From assembly GCF_019247635.1 (NCBI RefSeq), contig NZ_JAFBAR010000075.1, positions 1 to 64,000 on the forward strand: a stretch of 64,000 bases of DNA, in the 5' to 3' direction. The position numbers and the translations under genes are program-made. The notes beneath the pieces were generated by a model. It searched no databases and was not told the origin of the DNA. It saw only the letters and a program-made list of their open reading frames with translations. This document shows, one piece after another, positions 43,485 through 51,780 of this stretch (position 1 is the first letter of the stretch; every line of letters begins with the position of its first letter). This DNA comes from Mycobacterium sp. GTDB taxonomy: Bacteria; Actinomycetota; Actinomycetes; Mycobacteriales; Mycobacteriaceae.

Positions 43485-43655
43485 ATGGAGCAACTGGGTG
43501 ACCAATTGGCATTTGTCGTATTAGAAGACGGCGCCCACATCACTGCAGATGTACTCGAGCAGCATGTCCGCGAGCCATTCGTCGGTGTCAAAGGGTCGTG
43601 CGACATTTCGCTACTCGATCACCTACTTCCGGGTAACGGCGGCAAGGTGTTGCGA
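43485..43655 (+). pseudogene. Acyl-CoA synthetase (FadD) C-terminal stump
   Basis: The frame reads LAFVVLEDGAHITADVLEQH followed by LLDHLLPGNGGKVLR, the last sub-domain of an adenylate-forming enzyme, whose C-terminal lysine motif is usually GKVLR-like. Only ~57 residues survive and the ATP-binding core is missing. It lies between operator copy 1 and the first Mce-associated gene, so a fadD gene once occupied this promoter. Confidence 0.62.
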
Positions 43656-43707
43656 GCAAGTTGCAGTCCTGCACTACGGTGTCCGAGACCAGCCATGGGG
43701 GCTCGGC

Positions 43708-44688
43708 ATGAACCTGTTCGCTGCGGCACGGCGGCGACCCAGATCGAATGACAACGGGTCTTCCTCTGGCTACGGGAGCGAAGAGGTGGTAGCGGCGCCA
43801 CACGGGCAAGGTTCGCCGACGCTTGTAGACGGGCTTAACGAGGCGTTGGCCGCGGCCGAAGTGGCCGAAGCCGAGGCCGCAGCGGCTGAGGCGCATGCAG
43901 CTGCGGCCTCGGCTCGAGCTCGGGCGACAAGACTGCGCCGGCAGGCCGAGCTCATCGCCCAGCGGGCCGGCGAAGGCACGGCGCGCCAGCCCCCCGACAC
44001 TGGTAACGGGGTCAGCGAGGCTAGCGAGGAGAAGACCGATGTCCACGACGTGGCACGCGGCGCGGACGGACTCCCTAACATCGAGGTCGCTGACGCGGAG
44101 AAGGTGACCGGCACGGGCGAGGGCAGCGGTGGGACCGAGGAAGCGGCAGTCGCCGGCGCGTCGTCAACGTCCACGTCCAGTTCGCCGCGGCGCTGGCGGC
44201 CACGGTTGAGGTGGAGGCCGATCGTGGCCACCACGATGATTGTGCTGAGCATTGCACTGCTGGGAGCTAGTGGCTACATGATCGCGCTGGACCGCCGGAT
44301 ATCGCAGCAGCGGCAGCGAAGCGCGGAATTCGCCGCGGCGGCCCGCCAGGGTGTTGTCTCGTTGATGTCGCTTGACTTCACTCACGCCAAAGATGACGTG
44401 CAGCGAATCATCGACAACTCCACCGGTGACTTTAAGAAGAACTTCCAAGCGACCGCTGATGATTTCGCCAAAGGCGCGCAGGACGCCAAGGCGGTAAGCA
44501 ACGCCACCGTGAATGCCACCGCGGTTGAATCGATGAGCGATAACTCAGCGGTCGTGCTGGTCGCTGTCAAAACCACCGTCACCAACATCAGCGGTGCCAA
44601 CAATGAGCCGCGCTCGTGGCGGCTCAGCGTGACCGTAGCCCGCGATGGCGGGCAGCTCAAGATAGCGAAAGTCGACTTTGTGCCATGA
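43708..44688 (+). CDS. Mce-associated membrane protein
   Basis: 326 residues from the ATG at 43708. The N-terminal ~180 residues are low-complexity, with an Ala/Glu-rich coiled stretch (AAAEVAEAEAAAAEAHAAAA), then acidic and Ser-rich runs. One membrane segment follows (TTMIVLSIALLGASGYMIAL, about 226-245). The C-terminal ~140 residues are the NTF2-like Mas domain (LMSLDFTHAKDDVQRIIDNS, VMLVAV-like VVLVAVKTTVTNISGA). Mas proteins stabilise Mce transporters; here the gene is 6 kb upstream of mceA, not at the operon end. ATGA overlap with the next gene. Confidence 0.85.
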   Translation: MNLFAAARRRPRSNDNGSSSGYGSEEVVAAPHGQGSPTLVDGLNEALAAAEVAEAEAAAAEAHAAAASARARATRLRRQAELIAQRAGEGTARQPPDTGNGVSEASEEKTDVHDVARGADGLPNIEVADAEKVTGTGEGSGGTEEAAVAGASSTSTSSSPRRWRPRLRWRPIVATTMIVLSIALLGASGYMIALDRRISQQRQRSAEFAAAARQGVVSLMSLDFTHAKDDVQRIIDNSTGDFKKNFQATADDFAKGAQDAKAVSNATVNATAVESMSDNSAVVLVAVKTTVTNISGANNEPRSWRLSVTVARDGGQLKIAKVDFVP

Positions 44689-45353
44689 CGGCCGAACAGG
44701 ACTCGCATATCGGCGACGTCGAGACGCCCGATGCTGAGGCCGACGAGCCTGCAGCTGGGATGGATACGCGCGACGCGGTCGACGATCGATCCGGATACGA
44801 CAAGTCCGGCGAGAGAACAACCACACGCCGACCACGACTCGGTGTCAGCACCGGTTGGTTGCGCCGATGCCTGGTGTTGTGGCGATCAATTTTGTTGGGG
44901 CTGTTGATCCTAGGGGCCACTGCCGTAGCCGCGTGCGTATTCTTCTTGCAGTACCGTCCGTATCATCAGACCACCGACGCTGCCGCGCGTGACGCGATCA
45001 AGGCCGCGTCCGAAGGCTCGGTCGCCCTACTGTCGTATGCCCCGGACACCCTCGAACACGACCTCGTCAACGCGAAGTCACATCTCACGGGTGAATTTTT
45101 GGGCTACTACGACAAATTCACCCGCCAGATTGTGACCCCCGCCGCCAAGGAGCATCACGTTCAGACCACTGCTGTCGTGGCCCGCGCTGCCCTTTTAGAA
45201 CTACATCCCAATTCGGCGGTGGTTCTGACCTTTATCGACCAGACCACCATGAGCAAGGACAAACCCGAACCGATCGTGGCCGCGAGCGCTGTTCGCGTCG
45301 GTCTCACGAAGACTGATGGCAGATGGCTGATTTCCGCGTTCGACCCGGTCTGA
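44685..45353 (+). CDS. Mce-associated membrane protein
   Basis: 222 residues from the ATG at 44685, overlapping the previous stop by 4 bp. It has an acidic cytosolic tail, a membrane helix (ILLGLLILGATAVAACVFFL, about 68-88) and an NTF2-like domain with EGSVALLSYAPDTLEHDLVN and ending VGLTKTDGRWLISAFDPV. It is a second Mas-type protein, coupled to the first. Mas proteins usually come in pairs after mceF. Confidence 0.85.
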   Translation: MTAEQDSHIGDVETPDAEADEPAAGMDTRDAVDDRSGYDKSGERTTTRRPRLGVSTGWLRRCLVLWRSILLGLLILGATAVAACVFFLQYRPYHQTTDAAARDAIKAASEGSVALLSYAPDTLEHDLVNAKSHLTGEFLGYYDKFTRQIVTPAAKEHHVQTTAVVARAALLELHPNSAVVLTFIDQTTMSKDKPEPIVAASAVRVGLTKTDGRWLISAFDPV

Positions 45354-45631
45354 GGCGGTGCGATGCCAGGGCACCCGGGCCCGGCCCCATGGCTTCTCGC
45401 CCCGCGATTAACCATGATCGCCCCCGGTACCAACGAGGTTGAGGGTCACGACGGCTGGGCGGCGTGCTGTGTACGTTTCGTGATTGATGTGGGGCTGCAC
45501 AGCGTCGCTGGTTTACCGTGACCCTGGGAGCCGATCGCCGCGCCGCCTACAAGGGTAGCTGCGCACGTCGGCAGTCCTGTGTCCGGCAAAAGCCCACCGG
45601 AGGTGGGTGGGCATGATGCGGACTAACTGGC

Positions 45632-45657
45632 GGGGCGGTCTCGGGGGGTTCCGCCCC
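45632..45657. terminator. Hairpin between convergent genes
   Basis: GGGGCGG (45632-45638) pairs with CCGCCCC (45651-45657) across a 12-base loop. It lies just past the stop of the leftward gene at 45659 and in the 305-bp space after the rightward Mas pair. There is no T-tract, so intrinsic termination is uncertain. The rest of 45354-45658 shows nothing. Confidence 0.35.
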
Positions 45658-45658
45658 A

Positions 45659-46651
45659 TCAGGCTCCGCGGGCGAGCCGGAAGGGTTGCAACGCCAAGTC
45701 TAGAAGCTCTGGCGTGATCATCCCGCCGGCGTATTCGACCCAGCACCAGCTTCGCGCTACCTGTTTGCCCGAAGAGTTGTTCGTCAACTGCCCGAAAACG
45801 TGCACGGGACTACCGTTGGTGTCGAAGGTCATGTCGTAGGAATCGGTGCCGATGCGAGCCTTCAACGCGATGATCTTGCCGCTGGCATTAAAGCTCGGCA
45901 AGGCAACGATGTCGTCGTGAACCGTGGTCACTCCCCCTTTGACGTGGTAGCCGGGCCCGAACTGTAGGTCGTCTCGGCCCTGCCAGAAGCTGCCGCCTCC
46001 GACTTCTCCATCGGTGTATTCGTGCATCCATGACACCCACATCCCCTGGAGCTGGCGGACGATCGGTAACTCGGTATAGGCCATTCCCGGTGGGCCGTAG
46101 GCGAAGTCCTGATGCGCATATCCCGACACTTTGACACCGCCGATGGTTCCGCGCGCGTGCATAAGTTCGTGGCGGTAATACACCTCATGGTCGATCCCGG
46201 CCTGGACCGGCACATGGGTCACAACCACATCGCTGATCGGTGTGCCGTGGATCTCCCAGCGGCCGCTGGCGTCATACCAGTGGCAACCCTGCATATCGCG
46301 CTCGATACGGCCGCTGAAGTAGTTCGACTGGATGAGGTCAGCTGTGGCGGTGTAGGTGTAGGGCTCATACCAGTCGATGGAGGCGTACTCGCTGAACAAG
46401 TGGGCCGCGTCAGCGTTCAACGTCTTCTGCAAGGAGCGGAATCCGCAAATGGGCGACACCACATGGGTCATGCCGACGACGAAGTCGTCCGCTCCGCGGA
46501 CTCCCCAGTAATCCTGTGAGGACCCGTCGCTGACGACTGCGCCGTACCAAATCCCGGCCAGACCCACTCCGGGGCCCGGCACCCAGTCCCGCCTATAGTG
46601 ATCCAGCGACGCCGGCTCGTGTGAGACGTCGAATTCAACGCGATCCAGCAA
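45659..46651 (-). CDS. Conserved protein of unknown function in the mce island
   Basis: A 330-residue protein without signal peptide, rich in Trp, Tyr and Gly. Conspicuous patches are GPGVGLAGIWYGAVVSDGSS, CHWYDASGRWEIHGTP, DHEVYYRHELMHARGTIGG and WVSWMHEYTDGEVGGGSFW. The beta-rich, two-part appearance recalls the AttH-like protein at 27461, but I cannot assign a family with confidence. Operator copy 2 is 50 bp upstream, placing it in the presumed mce-island regulon. A degraded relative may lie at 49340-49816. A ligand-binding or isomerase role is speculation. Confidence 0.6.
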   Translation of the reverse strand: MLDRVEFDVSHEPASLDHYRRDWVPGPGVGLAGIWYGAVVSDGSSQDYWGVRGADDFVVGMTHVVSPICGFRSLQKTLNADAAHLFSEYASIDWYEPYTYTATADLIQSNYFSGRIERDMQGCHWYDASGRWEIHGTPISDVVVTHVPVQAGIDHEVYYRHELMHARGTIGGVKVSGYAHQDFAYGPPGMAYTELPIVRQLQGMWVSWMHEYTDGEVGGGSFWQGRDDLQFGPGYHVKGGVTTVHDDIVALPSFNASGKIIALKARIGTDSYDMTFDTNGSPVHVFGQLTNNSSGKQVARSWCWVEYAGGMITPELLDLALQPFRLARGA

Positions 46652-46700
46652 TCGCGGCTCCTAACGGTCATCCGGGGCGGCAACGGCCGCCCGTACTTTT

Positions 46701-46718
46701 GCAGATTGTCTGCGATTC
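46701..46718. promoter_or_regulatory. 18-bp mce-island operator, copy 2
   Basis: GCAGATTGTCTGCGATTC lies 50 bp upstream of the leftward gene ending at 45659. It contains the perfect inverted repeat GCAGA-TTG-TCTGC. Confidence 0.7.
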
Positions 46719-46877
46719 TGATATGAGTCTGGCATCGCGGCAGTGTGGGCACAAGGCATTGCTGTCATGTCGTTGCCGCCAGACGGCCGCCGCGGTCGGA
46801 GGTAAGGCATTGCGGTAGAAGGTGTTACGCAATGTGGCTGGGAGCGCCCACGGCGCATAGCTCGACGGGCCACATGG

Positions 46878-47161
46878 TCAGCCTGAAAAGGCGCCGGTGA
46901 ACAGGGGTAGGTCCAGATGGGTCAGCACGCCGACGGAACCTGCGACGACCGCAGGGATGGCGTTGACGGCGTGTGCCCGGTCATGAGCACATCGGGTTGT
47001 TGGGCGTCAAAAGTGGTGCGGGCATCGATGCGGGTTTCGATGCCGGGGTCGCCCTCGATCTTGATGCTCCAGGAGCCATCGCCGTAGGGCCAGTCTGCGG
47101 GCGCGGCATCTTTGCTGAGCGTCCACCACATCTGGCTTTCGATCCGTATTTTGCAGCATGC
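46878..47161 (-). pseudogene. DapB-like dehydrogenase C-terminal relic, frameshifted
   Basis: Read leftward it encodes MWWTLSKDAAPADWPYGDGS, WSIKIEGDPGIETRIDA and QPDVLMTGH. One base then appears lost (ACGCCG where ACGGCCG is expected), and the match continues in the next frame as AVNAIPAVVAGSVGVLTHLD, then LPLFTGAF to a stop at 46878. Only the last ~95 residues of a ~350-residue family remain. It abuts the 3' end of the P450 gene (47168). Confidence 0.75.
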
Positions 47162-47167
47162 GTTCGT

Positions 47168-48403
47168 TCACTGACGCGGCTTCATCGGGGCTTCCTCATC
47201 GATGACGATGCGCAATGTCTGAGGTCCCAACAACATCGCGACCGGCATCGGATGAAACACCGGATCAGCCATGTGGAAACTGACGACCCGACTCAGGAAG
47301 GCGCGCAACGCGATACGGATCTCCATGCGCGCCAACCCTGCTCCAGGGCAGATGTGGCGACCCGACCCGAACGACAAGTGATCGCGGGAACCGCGGTCCA
47401 CACCGAATACGTCGGGGTCCTGGTACACGGATTCGTCACGATTGGCAGCACCGATACACATGAACACCGTCTGGCCCGGCTCGATGGGCCGAGCGCCGAG
47501 CTCGGTAGGGCGCCGACAGGTCCGCACCATGAACTGCGCAGGCGCATCGATGCGCAGCGCTTCTTCCACCGCGGCATCGACCGACGAGGGGTCAGAGCGC
47601 AACGCGGCATACGTCTGTGGGTGATGACCAAGCCGGTAAAAAAGATTGCCGATGGCATTGCGCGTCGTATCGGTGCCGGCGCCGATGATGAACATGATCT
47701 GGGCGCGGATGCTGCGCAGGCCCAGGCGCTTCCCGTCGACCTCGGTCGACAAAAACCGGCTCAGTGCATCGTTAGGCCACGCATCCATCGGCTCCGCGAG
47801 GCGCTCGGCGATACGGGTGTCCACGTGATAACGCATCTGAGGGTTGCTGTCGGCGATGGCAATGCTGCGCCCCGACGCTGCCGCCTCCTGAAACCGCTCG
47901 CCGCTTTCTCGTATCCAGTCGACGAACAGCCCGGCGTCGGATTCAGGGAAGCCTAGGAGCCGTGTGATCGCAGCGGGGGGGATGGGCCGTGCGAGATGTT
48001 CGACCAGGTCAACGCCTTGATTGCCCGCGTCTCGGGCCTCGGTCAGCATGGTGTCGATGAGGTTGTCGCACAGCCGACCGAGGTAGGGCTCGATGCGTTG
48101 ACTCTTGTGGAACGCGACTACGGAGTTGATGATCTTGCGGACTTTCCCATGTCGCGGTTCGCTGATAGCCGCGATGTGTTTGTCCTCTTCGGGGAGTTGC
48201 TCCTGGCCCGCGCTGCCGCCGAAGTCGTTGACGGAATTGAGTCCGCTCGCTACGGAGTCGTAGGAGACCGCCGCCAAGATCCCATCCAACCCGGGGAACG
48301 GCACGACTTCTCCCTGCGTGCGCATCACCCGGTAAGCGGCGGCGCGCTGGTCGGGATCGTCGTCGAGTGGGTTGGGCGCCACCAGCTCGTCGCGCTCGCT
48401 CAC
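47168..48403 (-). CDS. Cytochrome P450
   Basis: 411 residues from GTG 48403 (SERDELVAPNPLDDDPDQRA); the longer frame to 48541 would run through operator copy 3. The I-helix is GAGTDTT (241-247), ExxR lies in EEALR (280-284), and the heme loop is FGSGRHICPG (345-354) with Cys352. The Pro after Cys is less common than Leu but occurs in actinobacterial P450s. It diverges from the FadR-type regulator, with two operator copies between them. It probably acts on the compound imported or sensed by the mce system (inference). Confidence 0.9.
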   Translation of the reverse strand: MSERDELVAPNPLDDDPDQRAAAYRVMRTQGEVVPFPGLDGILAAVSYDSVASGLNSVNDFGGSAGQEQLPEEDKHIAAISEPRHGKVRKIINSVVAFHKSQRIEPYLGRLCDNLIDTMLTEARDAGNQGVDLVEHLARPIPPAAITRLLGFPESDAGLFVDWIRESGERFQEAAASGRSIAIADSNPQMRYHVDTRIAERLAEPMDAWPNDALSRFLSTEVDGKRLGLRSIRAQIMFIIGAGTDTTRNAIGNLFYRLGHHPQTYAALRSDPSSVDAAVEEALRIDAPAQFMVRTCRRPTELGARPIEPGQTVFMCIGAANRDESVYQDPDVFGVDRGSRDHLSFGSGRHICPGAGLARMEIRIALRAFLSRVVSFHMADPVFHPMPVAMLLGPQTLRIVIDEEAPMKPRQ

Positions 48404-48507
48404 CGATGTGCCCTCGCCTGGGCGTCTTCTCGCGTTTGTCGCCGGTCCTGGCACTGTCTGCGCCCCTCGTTCGGTGACACGTCCACTGTCAAACCCCTCA
48501 TAAGAAT

Positions 48508-48525
48508 GCAGATTGTCTGCAATTC
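48508..48525. promoter_or_regulatory. 18-bp mce-island operator, copy 3
   Basis: GCAGATTGTCTGCAATTC lies in the divergent P450/regulator promoter region, 105 bp before the P450 GTG. Confidence 0.75.
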
Positions 48526-48591
48526 TGGTGCAGTTTGGCACCTCGGCGACGCGTCCGCAAGGAAGTCGACCCCAACCGCGCGCAATAATGT

Positions 48592-48609
48592 GTAAACAGT
48601 CTGCGATTC
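48592..48609. promoter_or_regulatory. 18-bp mce-island operator, copy 4 (weaker)
   Basis: GTAAACAGTCTGCGATTC lies 49 bp before the regulator ATG. The right half matches fully; the left half is imperfect. Confidence 0.6.
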
Positions 48610-48657
48610 GGCGCCGGCGCCAACGGAAGGAGTAAGTGTGGTGAAGGAGTTGAGCCG

Positions 48658-49323
48658 ATGACCCAGGCAGTGCGGCGCCTGGAGCGTCGCAGCAGCGGCG
48701 AGTTGGTGGCCGATCATCTTCGGCGCCAGATCATCGCCGGCGAGATCGGCCCCGGCGAGCGGCTCACCCAAGAAGATATCGGCGCACAACTCGGGGTGAG
48801 TCGGGTGCCGGTCCGCGAAGCTTTGGTAATTCTGGAACAAGAGGGCTGGGTGCGTATGGAGATGCACCGCGGTGGGCGAGTGCTGCCCATCGAGACCTCG
48901 ATCGGCGACAACGCCGAGGTGTGGAATTTGATATTCGGTCTGGTGGCGCGCAGGGCCGCTGGCCGCCTTACTCCTGAACTCGATACCCAATTAGCAGACA
49001 TCGCAAGACAACTCGACGCCACCAAAGACGCGGCGGCGGTGTGGGATTTGTGTGAGGCCTACTTGGACGTGCTGTTCGAGGCCGCCAGCGCCCCGGCGGT
49101 GGCCCGCACGCTGCGTCGTGTCCGCACCATGGCCGTCGACTCAATCTTTGACGTCGTGCCGGAGACCCTGGAGGTCAGCAGGCTGGGCACGCTCGCTGTG
49201 ATTAAGGCAGTGCGCGCCCACGACGGCGAGCGGGCCGTCGCGGCTCACGACGACATGCAGGCCGAATGCCTGCGTCTTTTGGTGTCAGCATTTGAGCGCC
49301 GCGACCCAGAGCAGCCCGCGTAA
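48658..49323 (+). CDS. FadR-subfamily GntR regulator, probable mce-island repressor
   Basis: 221 residues from ATG 48658, preceded by AAGGAG. The winged helix (~15-75) contains IGAQLGVSRVPVREALVILE and wing VRMEMHRGGRVLP. The FCD domain follows with ahead-of-C-terminal HDGERAVAAHDDMQAECLRL. In M. tuberculosis, FadR-type regulators (Mce1R, Mce2R) precede the mce1 and mce2 operons and repress them; this gene has the corresponding position upstream of mceA-F. Operator copies 3 and 4 flank its promoter, so autoregulation is likely. Confidence 0.9.
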   Translation: MTQAVRRLERRSSGELVADHLRRQIIAGEIGPGERLTQEDIGAQLGVSRVPVREALVILEQEGWVRMEMHRGGRVLPIETSIGDNAEVWNLIFGLVARRAAGRLTPELDTQLADIARQLDATKDAAAVWDLCEAYLDVLFEAASAPAVARTLRRVRTMAVDSIFDVVPETLEVSRLGTLAVIKAVRAHDGERAVAAHDDMQAECLRLLVSAFERRDPEQPA

Positions 49324-49339
49324 CGGCGTTCTCGCCGGC

Positions 49340-49816
49340 TTATGCACGCAGGATGGACTGGGCGCGGCCGTCGGTCCACCAGTCGCTGTTGCCAAGGCTG
49401 TAGTGCACGATTCTTCGATCACCGTCTCGTTGGCACGTCCCGTCTGCACCGATCAACGCACTGGGCATCAGCGTTGGGCGTTCACCTGGTGCATCGATGC
49501 GCCATTTCCGTGACTGATCGAGAAACCGGTAATTCACCGTTTCAGGAAACCTATTGGCGCACGCGGTTGGTCGTGCGTGGACATCGGTGGCAGTGAAACG
49601 CGCCCGCCTCGGCGTGCACCATGGCGAATCGCCACCCGTCAGGCCATAGGCGAAGCTGGCCTGCACCATGGTGCCGTCATCGTATTCGTTCGCGACGTGC
49701 TGCCAGAATTCGCGGCCTTGTCCGTACGAGCTGGCGATCCACCCCGCGAGGAGTATTTGGCCAACGAGGGCGGCGCAACGAACGCCCGCCTTGGGATATT
49801 CCCCGTCACCCTCCAC
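49340..49816 (-). pseudogene. Degraded conserved-protein fragment
   Basis: A 158-codon leftward frame with plausible protein sequence at both ends (REFWQHVANEYDDGTMVQAS and VHYSLGNSDWWTDGRAQSIL) but a poor middle. Near 49630 a neighbouring frame continues better (TGWRFAMVHAEAGAF), which suggests a frameshift. The first part loosely resembles WVSWMHEYTDGEVGGGSFW of the protein at 45659, so it may be a dead paralogue. No family is assignable. Confidence 0.45.
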
Positions 49817-49821
49817 AAAAC

Positions 49822-49839
49822 GTAGAATGTCTGCAATAC
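49822..49839. promoter_or_regulatory. 18-bp mce-island operator, copy 5
   Basis: GTAGAATGTCTGCAATAC, identical to copy 1, lies 33 bp before the aldehyde-dehydrogenase stump and upstream of mceA-F. Confidence 0.75.
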
Positions 49840-49871
49840 TCTAGCTGCTCCGGGTTGAGGGAGGCAAGTAG

Positions 49872-50320
49872 GTGCGCAGCTACGACCGACTGTTCATCGG
49901 CGGGGGATGGGTGGCCCCAGCTGGTGCGGGCGCGATCCAGGTGATGTCGCACCACATCGAACAGGTTGTGGCCCGCGCTCCAGAGGCGACTGCAGCCGAC
50001 GTCAATCGTGCCGTCGCCGCGGCGCGGGAGGCGTTCGATCACGGCGAATGGCCGCAGCTGACGCCGGGCGGCCGCGCCGACTATCTCGCCGCGCTCGCTG
50101 CGGCTTATCAACCGCGAGTGCCCGAGATGGCGACAGTGATCACCGCGGAGATGGGCTCACCGATCGGCTTCAGCCAAGCGGGTCAGGCGTTTGCCGCGGT
50201 CATGCTGATCAACGCCTATGTCGAACATGCCGGGCGTCACCCCTGTACCTGGCGTCAGGCGCTTCGCGCAACGTCACCGGCCTCGCGCTGCCCATCGACG
50301 GCGGATACCTGAGCAAGTAG
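49872..50320 (+). pseudogene. Aldehyde dehydrogenase 5' stump joined out of frame to an SDR 3' end
   Basis: From GTG 49872 about 115 residues match an ALDH N-terminus (YDRLFIGGGWVAPAGAGAI, ATAADVNRAVAAAREAFDHG, TVITAEMGSPIGFSQAGQ). The catalytic Cys/Glu part is absent. From 50243 a different frame reads LYLASGASRNVTGLALPIDG and ends GYLSK, the universal C-terminus of an SDR. A deletion has evidently fused the start of one gene to the end of another; neither can be functional. The next 170 bp before mceA show no clear gene. Confidence 0.8.
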
Positions 50321-50490
50321 GGGAGGACGGCACACCATGCAGGGCAGCCCAATTCGCGCCACCGCAACGGCGGGGGCAACACCAAACCGCCCTCGCTGTG
50401 GGCAATGCTGGCCGACACGGGCGCGGGGGCCCCACCAGGCACGGCGACACCACACCTTGCGATCAGGCCGCGGGCCGCAAGTGATCGGGG

Positions 50491-51780
50491 GTGGTCACAG
50501 TGGCGCGCTTCCCACCAGCTAGCGGCGTACCTGCGGACGGCCACAGCCCTGTCGCGCCACCCAAAGCGCCGTCCCGTGGCAAACGCTCTGAAAGGCAACG
50601 CTATTGGCAGGCCTTAGCAGGTGCAGCCACCATCGCGGTGATCGCGGCGGTCGTCGCGATCACCGCGGTGCAGTTTCGTGGCGGCTTCAGCTCCAGCGTG
50701 CCGGTGACGGTGGTGTCTCCGCGGGCCGGGTTAGTGATGAATCCGGACGCCAAAGTCAAGTTGCACGGCGTCCAGGTCGGCAGGGTGGCCTCTCTGCAGA
50801 CGCTGCCCGACGGTCGGGCGATCCTTCACTTGGCGATGGATCCCGCTTCGCTGCAATACATTCCCGCCAACGTGCGGGTAAACATCGCATCCACCACAGT
50901 GTTCGGCGCGAAATTCGTTCAGCTGTTAGCACCGGCGCGGCCGTCACCAGAAACCATGCACGCCGGCCAAGTGTTCGACGCGGGACAGGTCACCGTGGAG
51001 ATCAACACAGTGTTTCAAAAGCTCGTGGCGGTGCTGTCGAAGTTGGACCCCGCCAAACTCAATGAGACACTTGGCGCGATCGCGGCAGCAGTCGATGGCC
51101 GCGGGCACGAGATCGGCCAAATGCTCTCCGATCTTGACGCATTCCTGGCGAAGTTGGACCCCAGCCTACCGACTCTGGACCACGAGCTCGCGGTCGCACC
51201 CAGAGTGCTCGGCGCCTATGCCGATGCCGCCCCGGATCTGCTGACCGCAGTCGCGAACGCCAACCGGATCAGCCAGACCGTTGTCGACGAGCAGCACAAC
51301 TTAGACGCGTTGCTGATCGCCGCGACGGGGCTGGCGGAGATCGGTCACGACGTGCTGGCCACCAACCGGCAGTCACTGAGCGATGTCGTGCACCTGCTGG
51401 TGCCCACCACCGATCTGACCAACAAATACAACCAGGCCCTCTACTGCATGATGGGGGGATTGGTGCTGGCCGCTTACCAGCCCAACCCGGTGCTGCCCGG
51501 CGCCATGGTCGACGCGAGCTTCACGCTGGGCCACGAACGTTTCCGCTATCCCCAAGACTTGCCCAAAGTCGCCGCGAGCGGCGGCCCGCAATGCGTGGCG
51601 GGCCTGCCCAACGTCCCCTACGAGGCCCGCCCGCCCTACGTCGTCGCCGACGTCGGCTACAACCCGTCGCGCTACGGAAACGAGGGGATCCTCTTGAACT
51701 CTGATCGCCTCAAGACGTGGTTGTTCGGGCCATTACCCGGGCCGCCGCGCAACAGCGCACAGGTCGGGCAGCCAGGATGA
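50491..51780 (+). CDS. mceA: MCE-family protein MceA
   Basis: 429 residues from GTG 50491. A short Pro/Arg-rich cytosolic start is followed by a membrane anchor (GAATIAVIAAVVAITAVQFR, ~44-63). The MCE domain comes next, with VTVVSPRAGLVMNPDAKVKL, HGVQVGRVASLQTLPDGRAI and FGAKFVQLLAP. The long helical part carries IGQMLSDLDAFLAKLDPSLP, and the end is Pro-rich. Mce proteins form a periplasm-spanning tube that carries lipids or steroids to the YrbE permease. It is first in mceA-F; the usual upstream yrbEA and yrbEB are not present. Confidence 0.92.
   Translation: MVTVARFPPASGVPADGHSPVAPPKAPSRGKRSERQRYWQALAGAATIAVIAAVVAITAVQFRGGFSSSVPVTVVSPRAGLVMNPDAKVKLHGVQVGRVASLQTLPDGRAILHLAMDPASLQYIPANVRVNIASTTVFGAKFVQLLAPARPSPETMHAGQVFDAGQVTVEINTVFQKLVAVLSKLDPAKLNETLGAIAAAVDGRGHEIGQMLSDLDAFLAKLDPSLPTLDHELAVAPRVLGAYADAAPDLLTAVANANRISQTVVDEQHNLDALLIAATGLAEIGHDVLATNRQSLSDVVHLLVPTTDLTNKYNQALYCMMGGLVLAAYQPNPVLPGAMVDASFTLGHERFRYPQDLPKVAASGGPQCVAGLPNVPYEARPPYVVADVGYNPSRYGNEGILLNSDRLKTWLFGPLPGPPRNSAQVGQPG

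Noticed and set aside
46973..47956. 327-codon + frame opposite the P450 at 47168
   Set aside because: The P450 frame has I-helix, ExxR and heme motifs; the opposite frame has none.
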